Positions 1-7,846 of a stretch of 8,789 bases of DNA are shown piece after piece. The DNA is from Armatimonadota bacterium (GTDB lineage Bacteria; Armatimonadota; Zipacnadia; Zipacnadales; FEN-943): contig JAKORR010000285.1 of the NCBI GenBank assembly GCA_029777735.1, forward strand, positions 1 to 8,789, given 5' to 3'. Numbering within the stretch: position 1 is the stretch's first letter; each line of letters starts with the position of its first letter. Under the pieces are notes generated by a model. The model was not told where the DNA came from. It saw only the letters and a program-made list of their open reading frames with translations, and made no database searches. The position numbers and the translations under genes are program-made.

Positions 1-1605
1 CCCCTCGCGGTCCTTCTTGGTCTCGACGACCGTCACTTTCACCCGCTCGGAGATGGGCTTGTCATCGTAGTCCTTCGTCTGCACACGCAGGACCACACGG
101 TCCCCGATGAGGTACTGGTAGGTCTCGGGCACGACGAAAAGCCGGAACTTGGCCGCTGTGACGAGCGTGGAGCCGTCGCCGCTCTGCGGACGCAGGGCCA
201 GCTCGCTGATGGTCGCGCTCACCCGCAGCCAGCGATCCACGGGCACTTTGCGCGTAGGTACCTCGAGGACAAACCTGCCCTGATCGTCTAGCACAGCCTC
301 GCCGTCAAAACTCGCCTCGACCTCCGTCGATCCTGAGAGGCCCAGCCCGGCTGCCGAACGCACGCGCTCGGGCACCCTCGCACCTGCAGCCGAGAAGTCG
401 ACCCGGTAGGCGACCTTGCCGCCCGAGACCGGACTGCCGAAGTAATAGTCGGCCGATATCGTGACCGGCACGGTCTCGCCGCCCAGATAGTGCGCCTGCG
501 GAATCTGAACCTTCACGTCAAACTCGGGCTTGCGGTAGGCCTCGACCTCGAAGCTTGCCGCAGCTGTTGTTTTGTTCTCTTCCTCGCCAACCGTGACCCA
601 AAGTCTGTAGCTGCCCAGCGGCGGCTCCGGTGCCAGCTCAAACTCATCCACGAAGGTCCCATGCTTGTTCAGCTCCAAGTCCTTCTCGTAGACTGGGCTA
701 CCAGGCGGGGCATCTAGGCGGACATGGGCCGTCTCGAGGCCCTCTGGGAAGCTATAGCGCCGTCGCTCTACTGCGCGCACCGTCCCCCGGAATCGCACCA
801 CATGGCCCGGCCGGTAGATGGGCCGGTCCGTGAACAGATATATCTGATAGGGCTGCTCGCGTCCAGGCCCGTTGGACACCGCGAAGGCTGGGTCGCCTCC
901 GTGGGTTGCGAGCAGACAGGGGACATCCAGCGGCGGGGCCGGGAAGCGCACCAGGCCGTCCCTGGCAGTCTTCTCCACCGCGATGCGCTCCTTTAGGTCG
1001 CACAGGGCCACCGAGGCACCCTCGACGGGCTTGCCTGTCTCTACCTCGACCAGCCAGGCCAAAACCTTGTCGGGCGAACGCTTGACCAACATTGCCCAGC
1101 GCGTGATGGCCAGCCATGTGCGCGTTTCTACGCCCTTCGCCGACGCCTGGATCACGTAGACACCCGGGGTCTTGAGGGGCGCTTTGCTCTCCACATCCCT
1201 CCACTCGTCGGGATAGGTCTTGTCGAGCGATACTTTCCAGCGCTTAACCAGCCGCAGTTTGGACAGGTCGAGCGCGTTCAGACGCGCTTGCACGCTCTGA
1301 GCATGCTTGGGGTCGCTCACTGTCAGGGCGGCGGCGTTGGGCACAAGCTGTTGGAGGTCCACCTCGTAAGCCGAGACCTGCGCCCGTACAAGATTGTACA
1401 AAGATACAGCTACCATGGGCTCCTGCGTGGTCGTGAACACACCTTGGTAGGCACCCACCCGCAGGTTAGGCTTGGTGGCCTTCTCTTCTGGGTTCTGCTG
1501 GGGCTGGCAGAGGGCACGCTCGGGAAGCCCCGCCAGCATAACCATAGCAACAGTCACAGCCAGCAAAGGGACTATAGCTATCCTCAAACCGTGTGGGTTG
1601 CGCAT
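1..1605 (-). CDS. Alpha-2-macroglobulin family protein, N-terminal part (runs off left edge)
   Basis: These are the first 535 codons of a large secreted protein; the frame is open to base 1, so the C-terminal part lies outside the window. Residues 1-33 look like a signal peptide: basic start (MRNPHGLR), hydrophobic core at about 9-27, and a possible cleavage after ALC (31-33). There is no lipobox, so a soluble periplasmic or secreted form is inferred, unlike the lipoprotein form known from E. coli. The family is shown by the MG2-type motif TDRPIYRPG (259-267) followed by VVRFRGTVR, by EAYRKPEFDVKV (355-366), and by successive beta-rich macroglobulin-like modules to the edge. Family members trap proteases through a bait region and often a thioester (CxEQ); both would lie beyond the edge, so neither can be judged. 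The ATG at 1605-1603 has a GGAGG Shine-Dalgarno 9 bases upstream. It is divergent from gatA. Family confident; activity unknown. Confidence 0.93.
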   Translation of the reverse strand, partial: MRNPHGLRIAIVPLLAVTVAMVMLAGLPERALCQPQQNPEEKATKPNLRVGAYQGVFTTTQEPMVAVSLYNLVRAQVSAYEVDLQQLVPNAAALTVSDPKHAQSVQARLNALDLSKLRLVKRWKVSLDKTYPDEWRDVESKAPLKTPGVYVIQASAKGVETRTWLAITRWAMLVKRSPDKVLAWLVEVETGKPVEGASVALCDLKERIAVEKTARDGLVRFPAPPLDVPCLLATHGGDPAFAVSNGPGREQPYQIYLFTDRPIYRPGHVVRFRGTVRAVERRRYSFPEGLETAHVRLDAPPGSPVYEKDLELNKHGTFVDEFELAPEPPLGSYRLWVTVGEEENKTTAAASFEVEAYRKPEFDVKVQIPQAHYLGGETVPVTISADYYFGSPVSGGKVAYRVDFSAAGARVPERVRSAAGLGLSGSTEVEASFDGEAVLDDQGRFVLEVPTRKVPVDRWLRVSATISELALRPQSGDGSTLVTAAKFRLFVVPETYQYLIGDRVVLRVQTKDYDDKPISERVKVTVVETKKDREG

Positions 1606-1614
1606 TCCGTCGTA

Positions 1615-1619
1615 CCTCC
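1615..1619 (-). promoter_or_regulatory. Shine-Dalgarno of the alpha-2-macroglobulin gene
   Basis: On the minus strand this reads GGAGG, nine bases before the ATG at 1605-1603. It fixes the start at the codon that directly precedes the signal-peptide-like sequence. Confidence 0.75.
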
Positions 1620-1780
1620 ACAGGGAGACTTCCGCACAAGGGGATGCTCGCCTGCAACGACGATTCTGCTACTCCAGCCCCCGTTACAGTAGGTAGACTG
1701 ATTGTCTCACAACTAGGTTCCCCTGGAACTGCAGCTCGACCGCCGATGGAAACCACAGCCAAGCCACTGTTCTGCAAGCC

Positions 1781-1809
1781 GAGACAAATCCCGCGCAACA
1801 GGCTATCAT
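1781..1809 (+). promoter_or_regulatory. Candidate sigma-70-like promoter for gatA
   Basis: GAGACA (1781-1786, four of six matches to TTGACA) is followed by a 17-base spacer and TATCAT (1804-1809, four of six matches to TATAAT). Transcription would start near 1816, giving a leader of about 50 bases before the gatA start. The match is only moderate and such pairs arise by chance. Confidence 0.3.
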
Positions 1810-1853
1810 TCTCTTGGGCCAACCGAGAAGCACTTTTCGTCACTCAACCAGTC

Positions 1854-1859
1854 GGAGGA
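1854..1859 (+). promoter_or_regulatory. Shine-Dalgarno of gatA
   Basis: GGAGGA sits six bases before the ATG at 1866. It decides the gatA start against the longer in-frame reading that would begin at 1593. Confidence 0.8.
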
Positions 1860-1865
1860 ACCGGG

Positions 1866-3305
1866 ATGGAGATTTGCGAACTTACCGCACATGAACTGGC
1901 TGGCCGATTGCAGGCCCGCGAGGTGTCGGCCGAAGAGGCCACCCAGGCCTGCCTCGACCGCATCGCAGAAACCGACGCCGAGCTCGGCGCCTACCTGACT
2001 GTCACGGCAGATCTAGCACTGGAGCAGGCGCGGGCTGTTGACAGTCGTAGACGTGCTGGCGAGGCGCTGCCCGCTGTAGCAGGCGTGCCCGTGGCCATCA
2101 AGGACGTCCTGTGCACGCGCGGTGTAAGGACCACCTGTGCATCGCGGATTCTTGAAAACTTCGTGCCTCCTTACGACGCGGCGGCTGTGGAGCGGTGCAA
2201 CGAAGCGGGCCTGCCTATGATAGGCAAGACCAACATGGACGAGTTTGCCATGGGCAGCTCGACCGAGAACTCGGCCTTCAAGGTGACGCGCAACCCGCGT
2301 GCTATAGACCGCGTGCCGGGCGGCAGCTCGGGCGGTTCGGCGGCGGCCGTCGCCGGTAACGAAGCCTTCTGGGCGCTAGGCTCCGACACAGGAGGCTCCA
2401 TCCGCCAGCCTGCCTCACTCTGCGGCCTGGTCGGCATCAAACCCACCTATGGGCGCGTGTCTCGTTACGGGCTGATCGCCTACGCCTCCTCGCTCGACCA
2501 GGTCGGGCCGCTGACCAAGGACGTGCGCGACGCGGCTTTGCTCCTGGGTGTCATCGCGGGCCACGACGGCCGCGACAGTACCTCGGCGGATTTGCCGGTG
2601 CCCGACTACGTGGCGGAGTTGGAGAAGGGCGTCCAGGGCCTCAAGGCTGGCGTACCAGCCCAACTCCTGGGTCAGGGCATTGACCCAGCTGTGCGCGACT
2701 GCGTCCTGGCAGCCGTCGACAGGCTCGTGGCTCTGGGGCTGGAGGTCGAAGAGACCCAAATGCCTCACATCGACTACAGCCTACCGGTATACTACATCCT
2801 CGCCCCAGCCGAGGCGGCGTCGAACCTGGCGCGCTATGACGGAGTACGGTATGGGCACCGCACTGCCAAGCCGGTAAGCGACATTTATGACATGTTCGCC
2901 AAGACTCGATCCGAGGGTTTCGGACCCGAGGTGCGGCTGCGTATTATGCTCGGCACCTACGCGCTCAGCGCAGGCTACTACGACGCCTATTACCTCAAGG
3001 CGCTGCGTGTGCGGACACTTATCAAGCGCAACTTCGACGAGGCCTGGCAGAAGTACGATGTGCTTCTCTCGCCAACCTCACCCACCGTGGCCTTCAAGGT
3101 TGGCGAGAAGGCGGATGACCCGCTGCAGATGAAGCTGGCGGACATCTGCACGATACCAATCAATCTGGCGGGGATACCTGCGGCTTCGGTGCCCTGTGGA
3201 GAAGTGGACGGCTTGCCAGTGGGGTTGCAGATCATGGGCCGGCCCTTCCAAGAGGACGTGATCCTCCGCGTGGCCTACGCCTGCGAGCAGACGATGAGCG
3301 GCTAG
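1866..3305 (+). CDS. gatA: Aspartyl/glutamyl-tRNA(Asn/Gln) amidotransferase subunit A
   Basis: GatA is the amidase subunit of the GatCAB complex in the cytoplasm. It releases ammonia from glutamine, which GatB uses to turn Glu-tRNA(Gln) or Asp-tRNA(Asn) into the amidated form. The product is 479 residues, close to the usual 480-490, and starts directly in family sequence (ELTAHELAGRLQAREVSAEE). The amidase-signature triad is complete: Lys79 in VAIKD, the cis-Ser154 in PGGSSGGS (151-158) and the nucleophile Ser178 in GSDTGGSIRQPA (172-183). The GatA-typical MGSSTENSAF (129-138), RIMLGTYALSAGYYDAYY (359-376) and DICTIPINLAGIPAASVPCG (426-445) are also present. The start is set by a GGAGGA six bases upstream. 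gatC, often just upstream in other bacteria, and gatB are absent from the window. The next gene on the same strand begins 121 bases later. A general amidase is a much weaker alternative because of the GatA-specific motifs. Confidence 0.96.
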   Translation: MEICELTAHELAGRLQAREVSAEEATQACLDRIAETDAELGAYLTVTADLALEQARAVDSRRRAGEALPAVAGVPVAIKDVLCTRGVRTTCASRILENFVPPYDAAAVERCNEAGLPMIGKTNMDEFAMGSSTENSAFKVTRNPRAIDRVPGGSSGGSAAAVAGNEAFWALGSDTGGSIRQPASLCGLVGIKPTYGRVSRYGLIAYASSLDQVGPLTKDVRDAALLLGVIAGHDGRDSTSADLPVPDYVAELEKGVQGLKAGVPAQLLGQGIDPAVRDCVLAAVDRLVALGLEVEETQMPHIDYSLPVYYILAPAEAASNLARYDGVRYGHRTAKPVSDIYDMFAKTRSEGFGPEVRLRIMLGTYALSAGYYDAYYLKALRVRTLIKRNFDEAWQKYDVLLSPTSPTVAFKVGEKADDPLQMKLADICTIPINLAGIPAASVPCGEVDGLPVGLQIMGRPFQEDVILRVAYACEQTMSG

Positions 3306-3412
3306 CCAGGGCACAGATGGGTCCTGCGGGTGGGGACAGCCGCCAAGCCCTACCTCCTGCGCCGGGCCGCGGCCTCCTGGGACGCCCGTAGAAGCGTCGG
3401 GACCTAAGTAGT

Positions 3413-3419
3413 GGGAGGG
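3413..3419 (+). promoter_or_regulatory. Shine-Dalgarno of the TPR/zinc-finger gene
   Basis: GGGAGGG lies seven bases before the ATG at 3427 but only one base before an in-frame TTG at 3421. The spacing favours the ATG. Confidence 0.65.
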
Positions 3420-3426
3420 ATTGAGC

Positions 3427-4815
3427 ATGCCTACCGGACATGAGGTAGAACAGGCCCGGGAAGCGGTACGGCAGGGGCGCTGGCAGGATGCGATCACTTC
3501 CCTCGAGGCGTGGATCGAGACCTACGACGATGACCGATTGGCCCACGAGTTACTAGCCCTGTGCCACGCCAAGCTTGGCGACTGGCGACAAGCCCTCGCG
3601 CCGGCTCAGCGGGCGGCCGAGCTCGGCCCGGATCGGGCATCGGCCTGGTGCAATCTCGGGACGATTCTGCGCAACCTTGGCAGGTCCGGGGAGGCCGAGA
3701 AGGCCCTGCGGCAGGCGCTGGTGATAGATCCCTCCTTCGCTCGGGCTGAGGCTGAGCTGCGACAGGTGAGGCAGGAATGGGACGGGCAGTTCTGTGGCGT
3801 GTGCGAGAAAGTCGTCAACCCCGTGGATGCTAAGGAGTGTCCCGGTTGCGGTGGTCTACTTCACGCAGCTTGTCTGGAACGTGGTGGCTATTGCCTCCGG
3901 TGTACCTATGGCTCGGGGGCTGCTCCACCTGCTGTGGCTGTGGCCTCGCCCAAGTCGTCGAAGCAGTCCAGCCCGCGCGTGTGGCTGGTGCCCGTTCTTG
4001 TGATCGCTACGGCGGTCATCGGAGGGTCTCTGGGCCTGTCGGTGCTCTGTCGCTCCTTCAGCACGCCGGGTAAGTTTGGTTGGCGCAAGATGCAGGAAGG
4101 CGTGGCCAAGCACGCCAAGAGCGATTATGCAGCGGCGATCAGCCTGTATCGGGAGGCCACATCACAGGCGCCGGGGCTTGCTGCCGCATATTTGGCCTGG
4201 GCCTGGGCAGAGCTCCGCGTTAACCCTTTCGACAAAGCGGCAGCGTCTTTGACTTACAGCGGGACCGCACAGGGGGACCTGGCGGCTGTGTTCGAGGAGC
4301 TGGCCCAACAGGCCAAGTGGAGCCAAACCGACCGACTCGACAGAGTGGACCAAGCCGCTGAGGCAGCCCTTGCAGCCCTGCAACAAAAGGGACCTGGCTA
4401 TAAGGAGCAGGTGGCGGCCGGGCTAGGACCTGAACAGACCGCGGCACTGGCCTACGCTATTCTGGCAGCCTCGTCGGCCGTAAGGGCAGCCGGAGCAATC
4501 TACGCCTTCGCCGATCAGCTTGATCAAGCAATCAACGCTCCCGGGATTCTGAGCCAGAACCTCAGCGCTCTGCGACAGTCGACGGTGCTGCGGGACGCCA
4601 TCGGCTGGTGCGAGCGAGCGAGGCAGATGGCGGCGCAGGCCGACGCGGTTGCTCCGGATCTGCGTCTGGGAGAGGACATGATCGTAGCGGCGCGCGAGCT
4701 CAGTCGGTTTGCCCTTAGCCTTAGCTGCCTCGTGGCGGGTATCGAAGACCAGGCCCGTGCGGTCGAGGACCTGGCCAAGATGCTGGGAGAGATGGACAAC
4801 GTCTTCGGCTGGTGA
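3427..4815 (+). CDS. TPR-repeat membrane protein with a C4HC3 RING/PHD-like zinc finger
   Basis: I do not recognise a named gene; the architecture is readable. The product is 462 residues. Residues 4-105 form about three tetratricopeptide repeats (for example EAEKALRQALVIDPSF, 89-104). Residues 123-159 hold a treble-clef-like zinc site with ligands Cys123, Cys126, Cys138, Cys141, His146, Cys149, Cys156 and Cys159 (C-x2-C-x11-C-x2-C-x4-H-x2-C-x6-C-x2-C), resembling the prokaryotic RING-finger families. A Ser/Lys-rich linker leads to one transmembrane helix at about 184-207. The C-terminal half is Ala-rich and helical, with a further TPR-like unit at about 219-252. With no signal peptide, TPRs and finger are probably cytoplasmic and the C-terminal half outside; charges on both sides of the helix make this uncertain. 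TPRs and such fingers bind proteins, so an adaptor or scaffold role is inferred; no catalytic motif is visible. It lies 121 bases after gatA and 161 bases before the glycosidase-like gene, possibly cotranscribed. Confidence 0.85.
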   Translation: MPTGHEVEQAREAVRQGRWQDAITSLEAWIETYDDDRLAHELLALCHAKLGDWRQALAPAQRAAELGPDRASAWCNLGTILRNLGRSGEAEKALRQALVIDPSFARAEAELRQVRQEWDGQFCGVCEKVVNPVDAKECPGCGGLLHAACLERGGYCLRCTYGSGAAPPAVAVASPKSSKQSSPRVWLVPVLVIATAVIGGSLGLSVLCRSFSTPGKFGWRKMQEGVAKHAKSDYAAAISLYREATSQAPGLAAAYLAWAWAELRVNPFDKAAASLTYSGTAQGDLAAVFEELAQQAKWSQTDRLDRVDQAAEAALAALQQKGPGYKEQVAAGLGPEQTAALAYAILAASSAVRAAGAIYAFADQLDQAINAPGILSQNLSALRQSTVLRDAIGWCERARQMAAQADAVAPDLRLGEDMIVAARELSRFALSLSCLVAGIEDQARAVEDLAKMLGEMDNVFGW

Positions 4816-4964
4816 CAAATCTCGGAGGCCTGCTGGATGGTATTCCAGTACCTCGAGCAAAGGGGCAATTGCGCGCAAGCATCACCTTACCTGCCGCTGA
4901 GCCGGGCCCGTCGCAGGTATGCCTGTTCCGTCCCCGAACACTACCCCCACAGACCGTTCCGATA

Positions 4965-4968
4965 GAGG
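4965..4968 (+). promoter_or_regulatory. Shine-Dalgarno of the GH123-like gene
   Basis: GAGG (within AGAGGTGAT) lies eight bases before the ATG at 4977. It supports that start over a GTG at 4812 in the same frame, which overlaps the stop of the preceding gene. Confidence 0.6.
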
Positions 4969-4976
4969 TGATCCCC

Positions 4977-7763
4977 ATGAGCCTTGTCGAGATGGCTCTC
5001 ATGTTCATGGCCGCTGTGGGCGCGTCCCTGATCGTCAACGGCGACTTCGAGAAGGGCCTCGACAACTGGAGTACCAACCACTCGTGGTATGAGCAGCCCA
5101 AGGGGGCCGGGCTCAGCGAGGTCGTAATCGCTGACGGAGAGGGACACGACGGCGGCAAGACCCTCAAGCTCGTAAGCAAGGGCAACCGCGGCATCGTCAT
5201 GCAGGTCTTTGCCGCCTACCCCGGCCGATACAAGGTCTCTGGATGGATACGCTGCCAGGGTCTAGGCGACGCCCGAGCCGGCGTTCTGCTTGAATGGATG
5301 GCGCGCGACAACAAGTGGCTACGGGGCGACTGGGCCGTCGAGGTAACCGGCGACCAGGAGTGGAAGCGCTTCGAGACGGTCCTCGAGGCCCACCCCGACA
5401 CGCGGTCCGTCCACTTCGACCTCATTGTGACCTCGCCCAACAACGGCACAGTGTGGTTCGACGACATCGCCTGCGAGAGGTTGCCCGGCGATCTGCCCAC
5501 GCCCCAGCCCCCCAGGGTGACTGCCGAGACGCCTCAGGGCGCCGAGGGTTGCCTACAGATCGCCTGGGATCCAGCGTCCCTCACGCCGGGCACCGTGAGG
5601 CTTCTCATCTACTGCGAGCCGAAGCCCTTTGACGCAAACGATCAGCTTGTCCCAAAGGCCGTCGCCGACGCGGACGAGGGCAAGGTCTCCGTCTGGTCAC
5701 TAGAGAACGGGCGGACGTACCACGTGGCGGTTATGGCCGTCAACGCGGATATGCAAGCCTCGGGCCTTGGCGAGCGGGTGACCGCACAGCCCCAGGATCG
5801 CCAGCCGCCGAGGCCCGGCTGGCTGGCCGCCGAGGCACTGACAGGCGGACGAGTGCAACTGTCCTGGTCACCGCACATTCTCGACAGGGACGTAAAGACG
5901 ATACACTTCTGCGTCCGAGCCGCCGAGGGCCAGGAACCGCACCTTCTCAAAAGCGTCGACGTAGCGACTCTGTACGACAGGCCCCGTCCCTTCTACTGCG
6001 TCGCGCCGCGGATCAGTGAGGAGGTGGTCTTGCCGGCCGGAATCGACCTAGCGAGTGGCGGCGTCACGATGGGTGTGTTTGCCGAGGACCGACCAGGGAA
6101 TCGTAGCGAGACGCAGTGGGTCGATGCTACACCCCTAGGCGCCTACCCTGACGCCGAGGCGCCCTGTGTGCTGACCACAGCGACGCCGACGACCCAAGTC
6201 CGCCGCGATTCTGCCCCACCAGAGTCTGGCGATCTGGAGACTTCCTTCGAGCTTTGCACCCTGCGCGGCGAGCCGGAAGGATTCCAGGTGCTCGTCTGGC
6301 CCACGCAAACGCTACATCGCGTCCGTGTGCGCTTCGAGCCACTGGTGAGCGAGGACGGCAAGTCACGGATAGCGCCGGAGTGGCTGGCCTATCACTTCGT
6401 CGATTACTGCCACATCGAGAAGAACTCGCGGGCGACGCCCAAGGAGGAGCTGTTGTGGGAAGGGCCATCCGACTATCCGGATGAGCTAGCAGATGATCCG
6501 GTGCGCGATCTGCCGGCGGGCCAGTGCCAGCCGGTGTTCATCCGCATCACGGCACCGCCTAATGCCACTGCGGGAACCTACCACGGCAAGGCCTATCTGG
6601 AAGCGGCCGAGGGCAGAAGGGCCTTCGACATCAACCTGCGCGTCTCGTCCATCCGGTTCCCTGACAAGGTCACCCTTAAGTTCGTCTATTGGTTCTCGTG
6701 GGATGCACCCTGCAAGCAGTTCGGTGTCGAGCAGTACTCCGAGGACGGTTGGCGAGTTTTGTACCGCATGGGCGAGCTGATGACGGCGTACCACCAGAAC
6801 GTCGTGGTGGTGCCGTGGAGCCTCGTGCAGACCTGGCAGAGGCCCGACGGCACGCTTGTGCACGACTTCAGCCGCTTCGACCGGTTCATCAGGACCTTCC
6901 AGCAAGCCGGGGTAGATACGGGCTTCTGCATCTCGCACATGGGCTCGCGGACGACCGGCGAGTGGGATTGCCCGACGATGAGCGCCCACAACCACCGGGT
7001 GCGCCTAGCGGCAACGGGCGAGGAGCGCTGGATCAGTGTGCTGGAGCTACTGCCAGCCCTTCAGCAGCGAGCGGAGGAACTGGGGATCCTGGAGCGGACC
7101 ATGGTACATGTGGCGGACGAACCGACGAAGGTCAATGTGGAGAGCTACCGGGAACTGTCAGCGAAGGTGAAGCAGGCGGCTCCGCAGCTCCGACGCATCG
7201 ACGCTATCCATGTGCCCGATCTGCGTGGATCGCTGGAGGTCTGGGTGCCGCAGCTCAACTACTTCGAGCAGTGGCTTGATCAGTACAAAGCCGCGCAGGC
7301 GGAAGGCTACGAGATATGGTTCTACGTGGCCTGGGTGCCCCAGGGCAAGTATCCAAACCGCATGATCGACAGTGCTGCCATCAAGTCGCGGGTGCTGCAC
7401 TGGCTGAACTTTATCCACAACACGTCGGGGTATCTCCACTGGGCTCTCAATCATTGGAGTATCCCCCTGTCGAGCTTGGAGTCGCCGGGAGACCAGTACA
7501 TCTGCTGGCCGAGCACACGGTTCATCGCCGACAGCTCGCTAAGATACGAGGCCGAAAGGGACGGGCTCGAGGACTGTGAGCTGATGTTCATGCTGCGGCG
7601 CGAGCTCGAGAGGCGCGGCGTAAGCCCCGGGGACGCGCACAGGCGAGTGGCACACATCGCCGAGGAAGCTGTTAGGGGGTTCCAGGACTATACGCGGTCT
7701 TGGGAGGACATGAACGCCGTGCGCCAGCGTCTACTAGCCGAGTTAGAGAAGCTGACTGGCTAG
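4977..7763 (+). CDS. Secreted multidomain GH123/DUF4091 glycosidase-like protein
   Basis: The product is 928 residues. Residues 1-16 form a short hydrophobic leader (MSLVEMALMFMAAVGA), probably cleaved before SLIVNGDFE; it lacks a basic residue, which is unusual. Residues 17-168 look like a CBM4/9-type jelly-roll binding module (VNGDFEKGLDNW at 20-31, WFDDIACERL at 160-169). Two Fn3-like modules follow (about 178-271 and 277-386). The DUF4091/GH123 part covers about 395-875: YPDELADDPVRDLPAGQCQP (500-519), TAPPNATAGTYHG (525-537), the adjacent acids Asp714-Glu715 in HVADEP, and the terminal signature GDQYICWPS with SLRYEAERDGLEDCEL (838-869). Characterised GH123 enzymes are beta-N-acetylgalactosaminidases that use an Asp-Glu pair in substrate-assisted catalysis. 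The pair is present here, so activity is plausible, but many DUF4091 proteins are untested and the sugar is unknown. It probably acts outside the cytoplasm on a polysaccharide or glycoconjugate. The tail after 880 is helical and charged. Confidence 0.88.
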   Translation: MSLVEMALMFMAAVGASLIVNGDFEKGLDNWSTNHSWYEQPKGAGLSEVVIADGEGHDGGKTLKLVSKGNRGIVMQVFAAYPGRYKVSGWIRCQGLGDARAGVLLEWMARDNKWLRGDWAVEVTGDQEWKRFETVLEAHPDTRSVHFDLIVTSPNNGTVWFDDIACERLPGDLPTPQPPRVTAETPQGAEGCLQIAWDPASLTPGTVRLLIYCEPKPFDANDQLVPKAVADADEGKVSVWSLENGRTYHVAVMAVNADMQASGLGERVTAQPQDRQPPRPGWLAAEALTGGRVQLSWSPHILDRDVKTIHFCVRAAEGQEPHLLKSVDVATLYDRPRPFYCVAPRISEEVVLPAGIDLASGGVTMGVFAEDRPGNRSETQWVDATPLGAYPDAEAPCVLTTATPTTQVRRDSAPPESGDLETSFELCTLRGEPEGFQVLVWPTQTLHRVRVRFEPLVSEDGKSRIAPEWLAYHFVDYCHIEKNSRATPKEELLWEGPSDYPDELADDPVRDLPAGQCQPVFIRITAPPNATAGTYHGKAYLEAAEGRRAFDINLRVSSIRFPDKVTLKFVYWFSWDAPCKQFGVEQYSEDGWRVLYRMGELMTAYHQNVVVVPWSLVQTWQRPDGTLVHDFSRFDRFIRTFQQAGVDTGFCISHMGSRTTGEWDCPTMSAHNHRVRLAATGEERWISVLELLPALQQRAEELGILERTMVHVADEPTKVNVESYRELSAKVKQAAPQLRRIDAIHVPDLRGSLEVWVPQLNYFEQWLDQYKAAQAEGYEIWFYVAWVPQGKYPNRMIDSAAIKSRVLHWLNFIHNTSGYLHWALNHWSIPLSSLESPGDQYICWPSTRFIADSSLRYEAERDGLEDCELMFMLRRELERRGVSPGDAHRRVAHIAEEAVRGFQDYTRSWEDMNAVRQRLLAELEKLTG

Positions 7764-7837
7764 TGGGCAAAGCACGCGCAAAGCGCGACACTGCGCCTAA
7801 ACATCTAAGGACGTTGAGTGTCGGATACGTTATATTA

Positions 7838-7841
7838 GAGG
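7838..7841 (+). promoter_or_regulatory. Shine-Dalgarno of the broken glycosyltransferase gene
   Basis: GAGG lies five bases before an ATG at 7847, just after a short AT-rich patch (TATATT, 7831-7836) that stands out from the GC-rich surroundings. It marks a former gene start, although the reading frame stops after five codons. Confidence 0.5.
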
Positions 7842-7846
7842 AAATC

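Larger units (their letters stand above)
1606..1865. promoter_or_regulatory. Divergent intergenic region between the alpha-2-macroglobulin gene and gatA
   Basis: The two genes point away from each other, so promoters for both should lie in these 260 bases. Apart from the two ribosome sites and one candidate promoter for gatA (listed separately) I see no clear operator, riboswitch or long inverted repeat. The gatA frame stays open through much of the region, but the translated stretch resembles nothing in the amidase family. Confidence 0.5.

Noticed and set aside
752..1204. Open minus-strand frame of 150 codons inside the alpha-2-macroglobulin region.
   Set aside because: It is a different frame of the same strand within a clearly recognisable gene; its composition is low in hydrophobic residues and it has no motif.
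1593..1865. N-terminal extension of gatA by 91 in-frame codons.
   Set aside because: It overlaps the start of the divergent gene, shows no amidase similarity, and a GGAGGA six bases before the ATG at 1866 gives a protein of normal GatA length.
3365..3374. GGCCGCGGCC palindrome in the gap after gatA, considered as a terminator.
   Set aside because: It is a short GC-only palindrome without room for a loop and without a T-run; no intrinsic terminator is visible after gatA.
7775..7787. CGCGC-AAA-GCGCG hairpin just after the GH123-like gene, considered as a terminator.
   Set aside because: The stem has only five pairs and no T-run follows.
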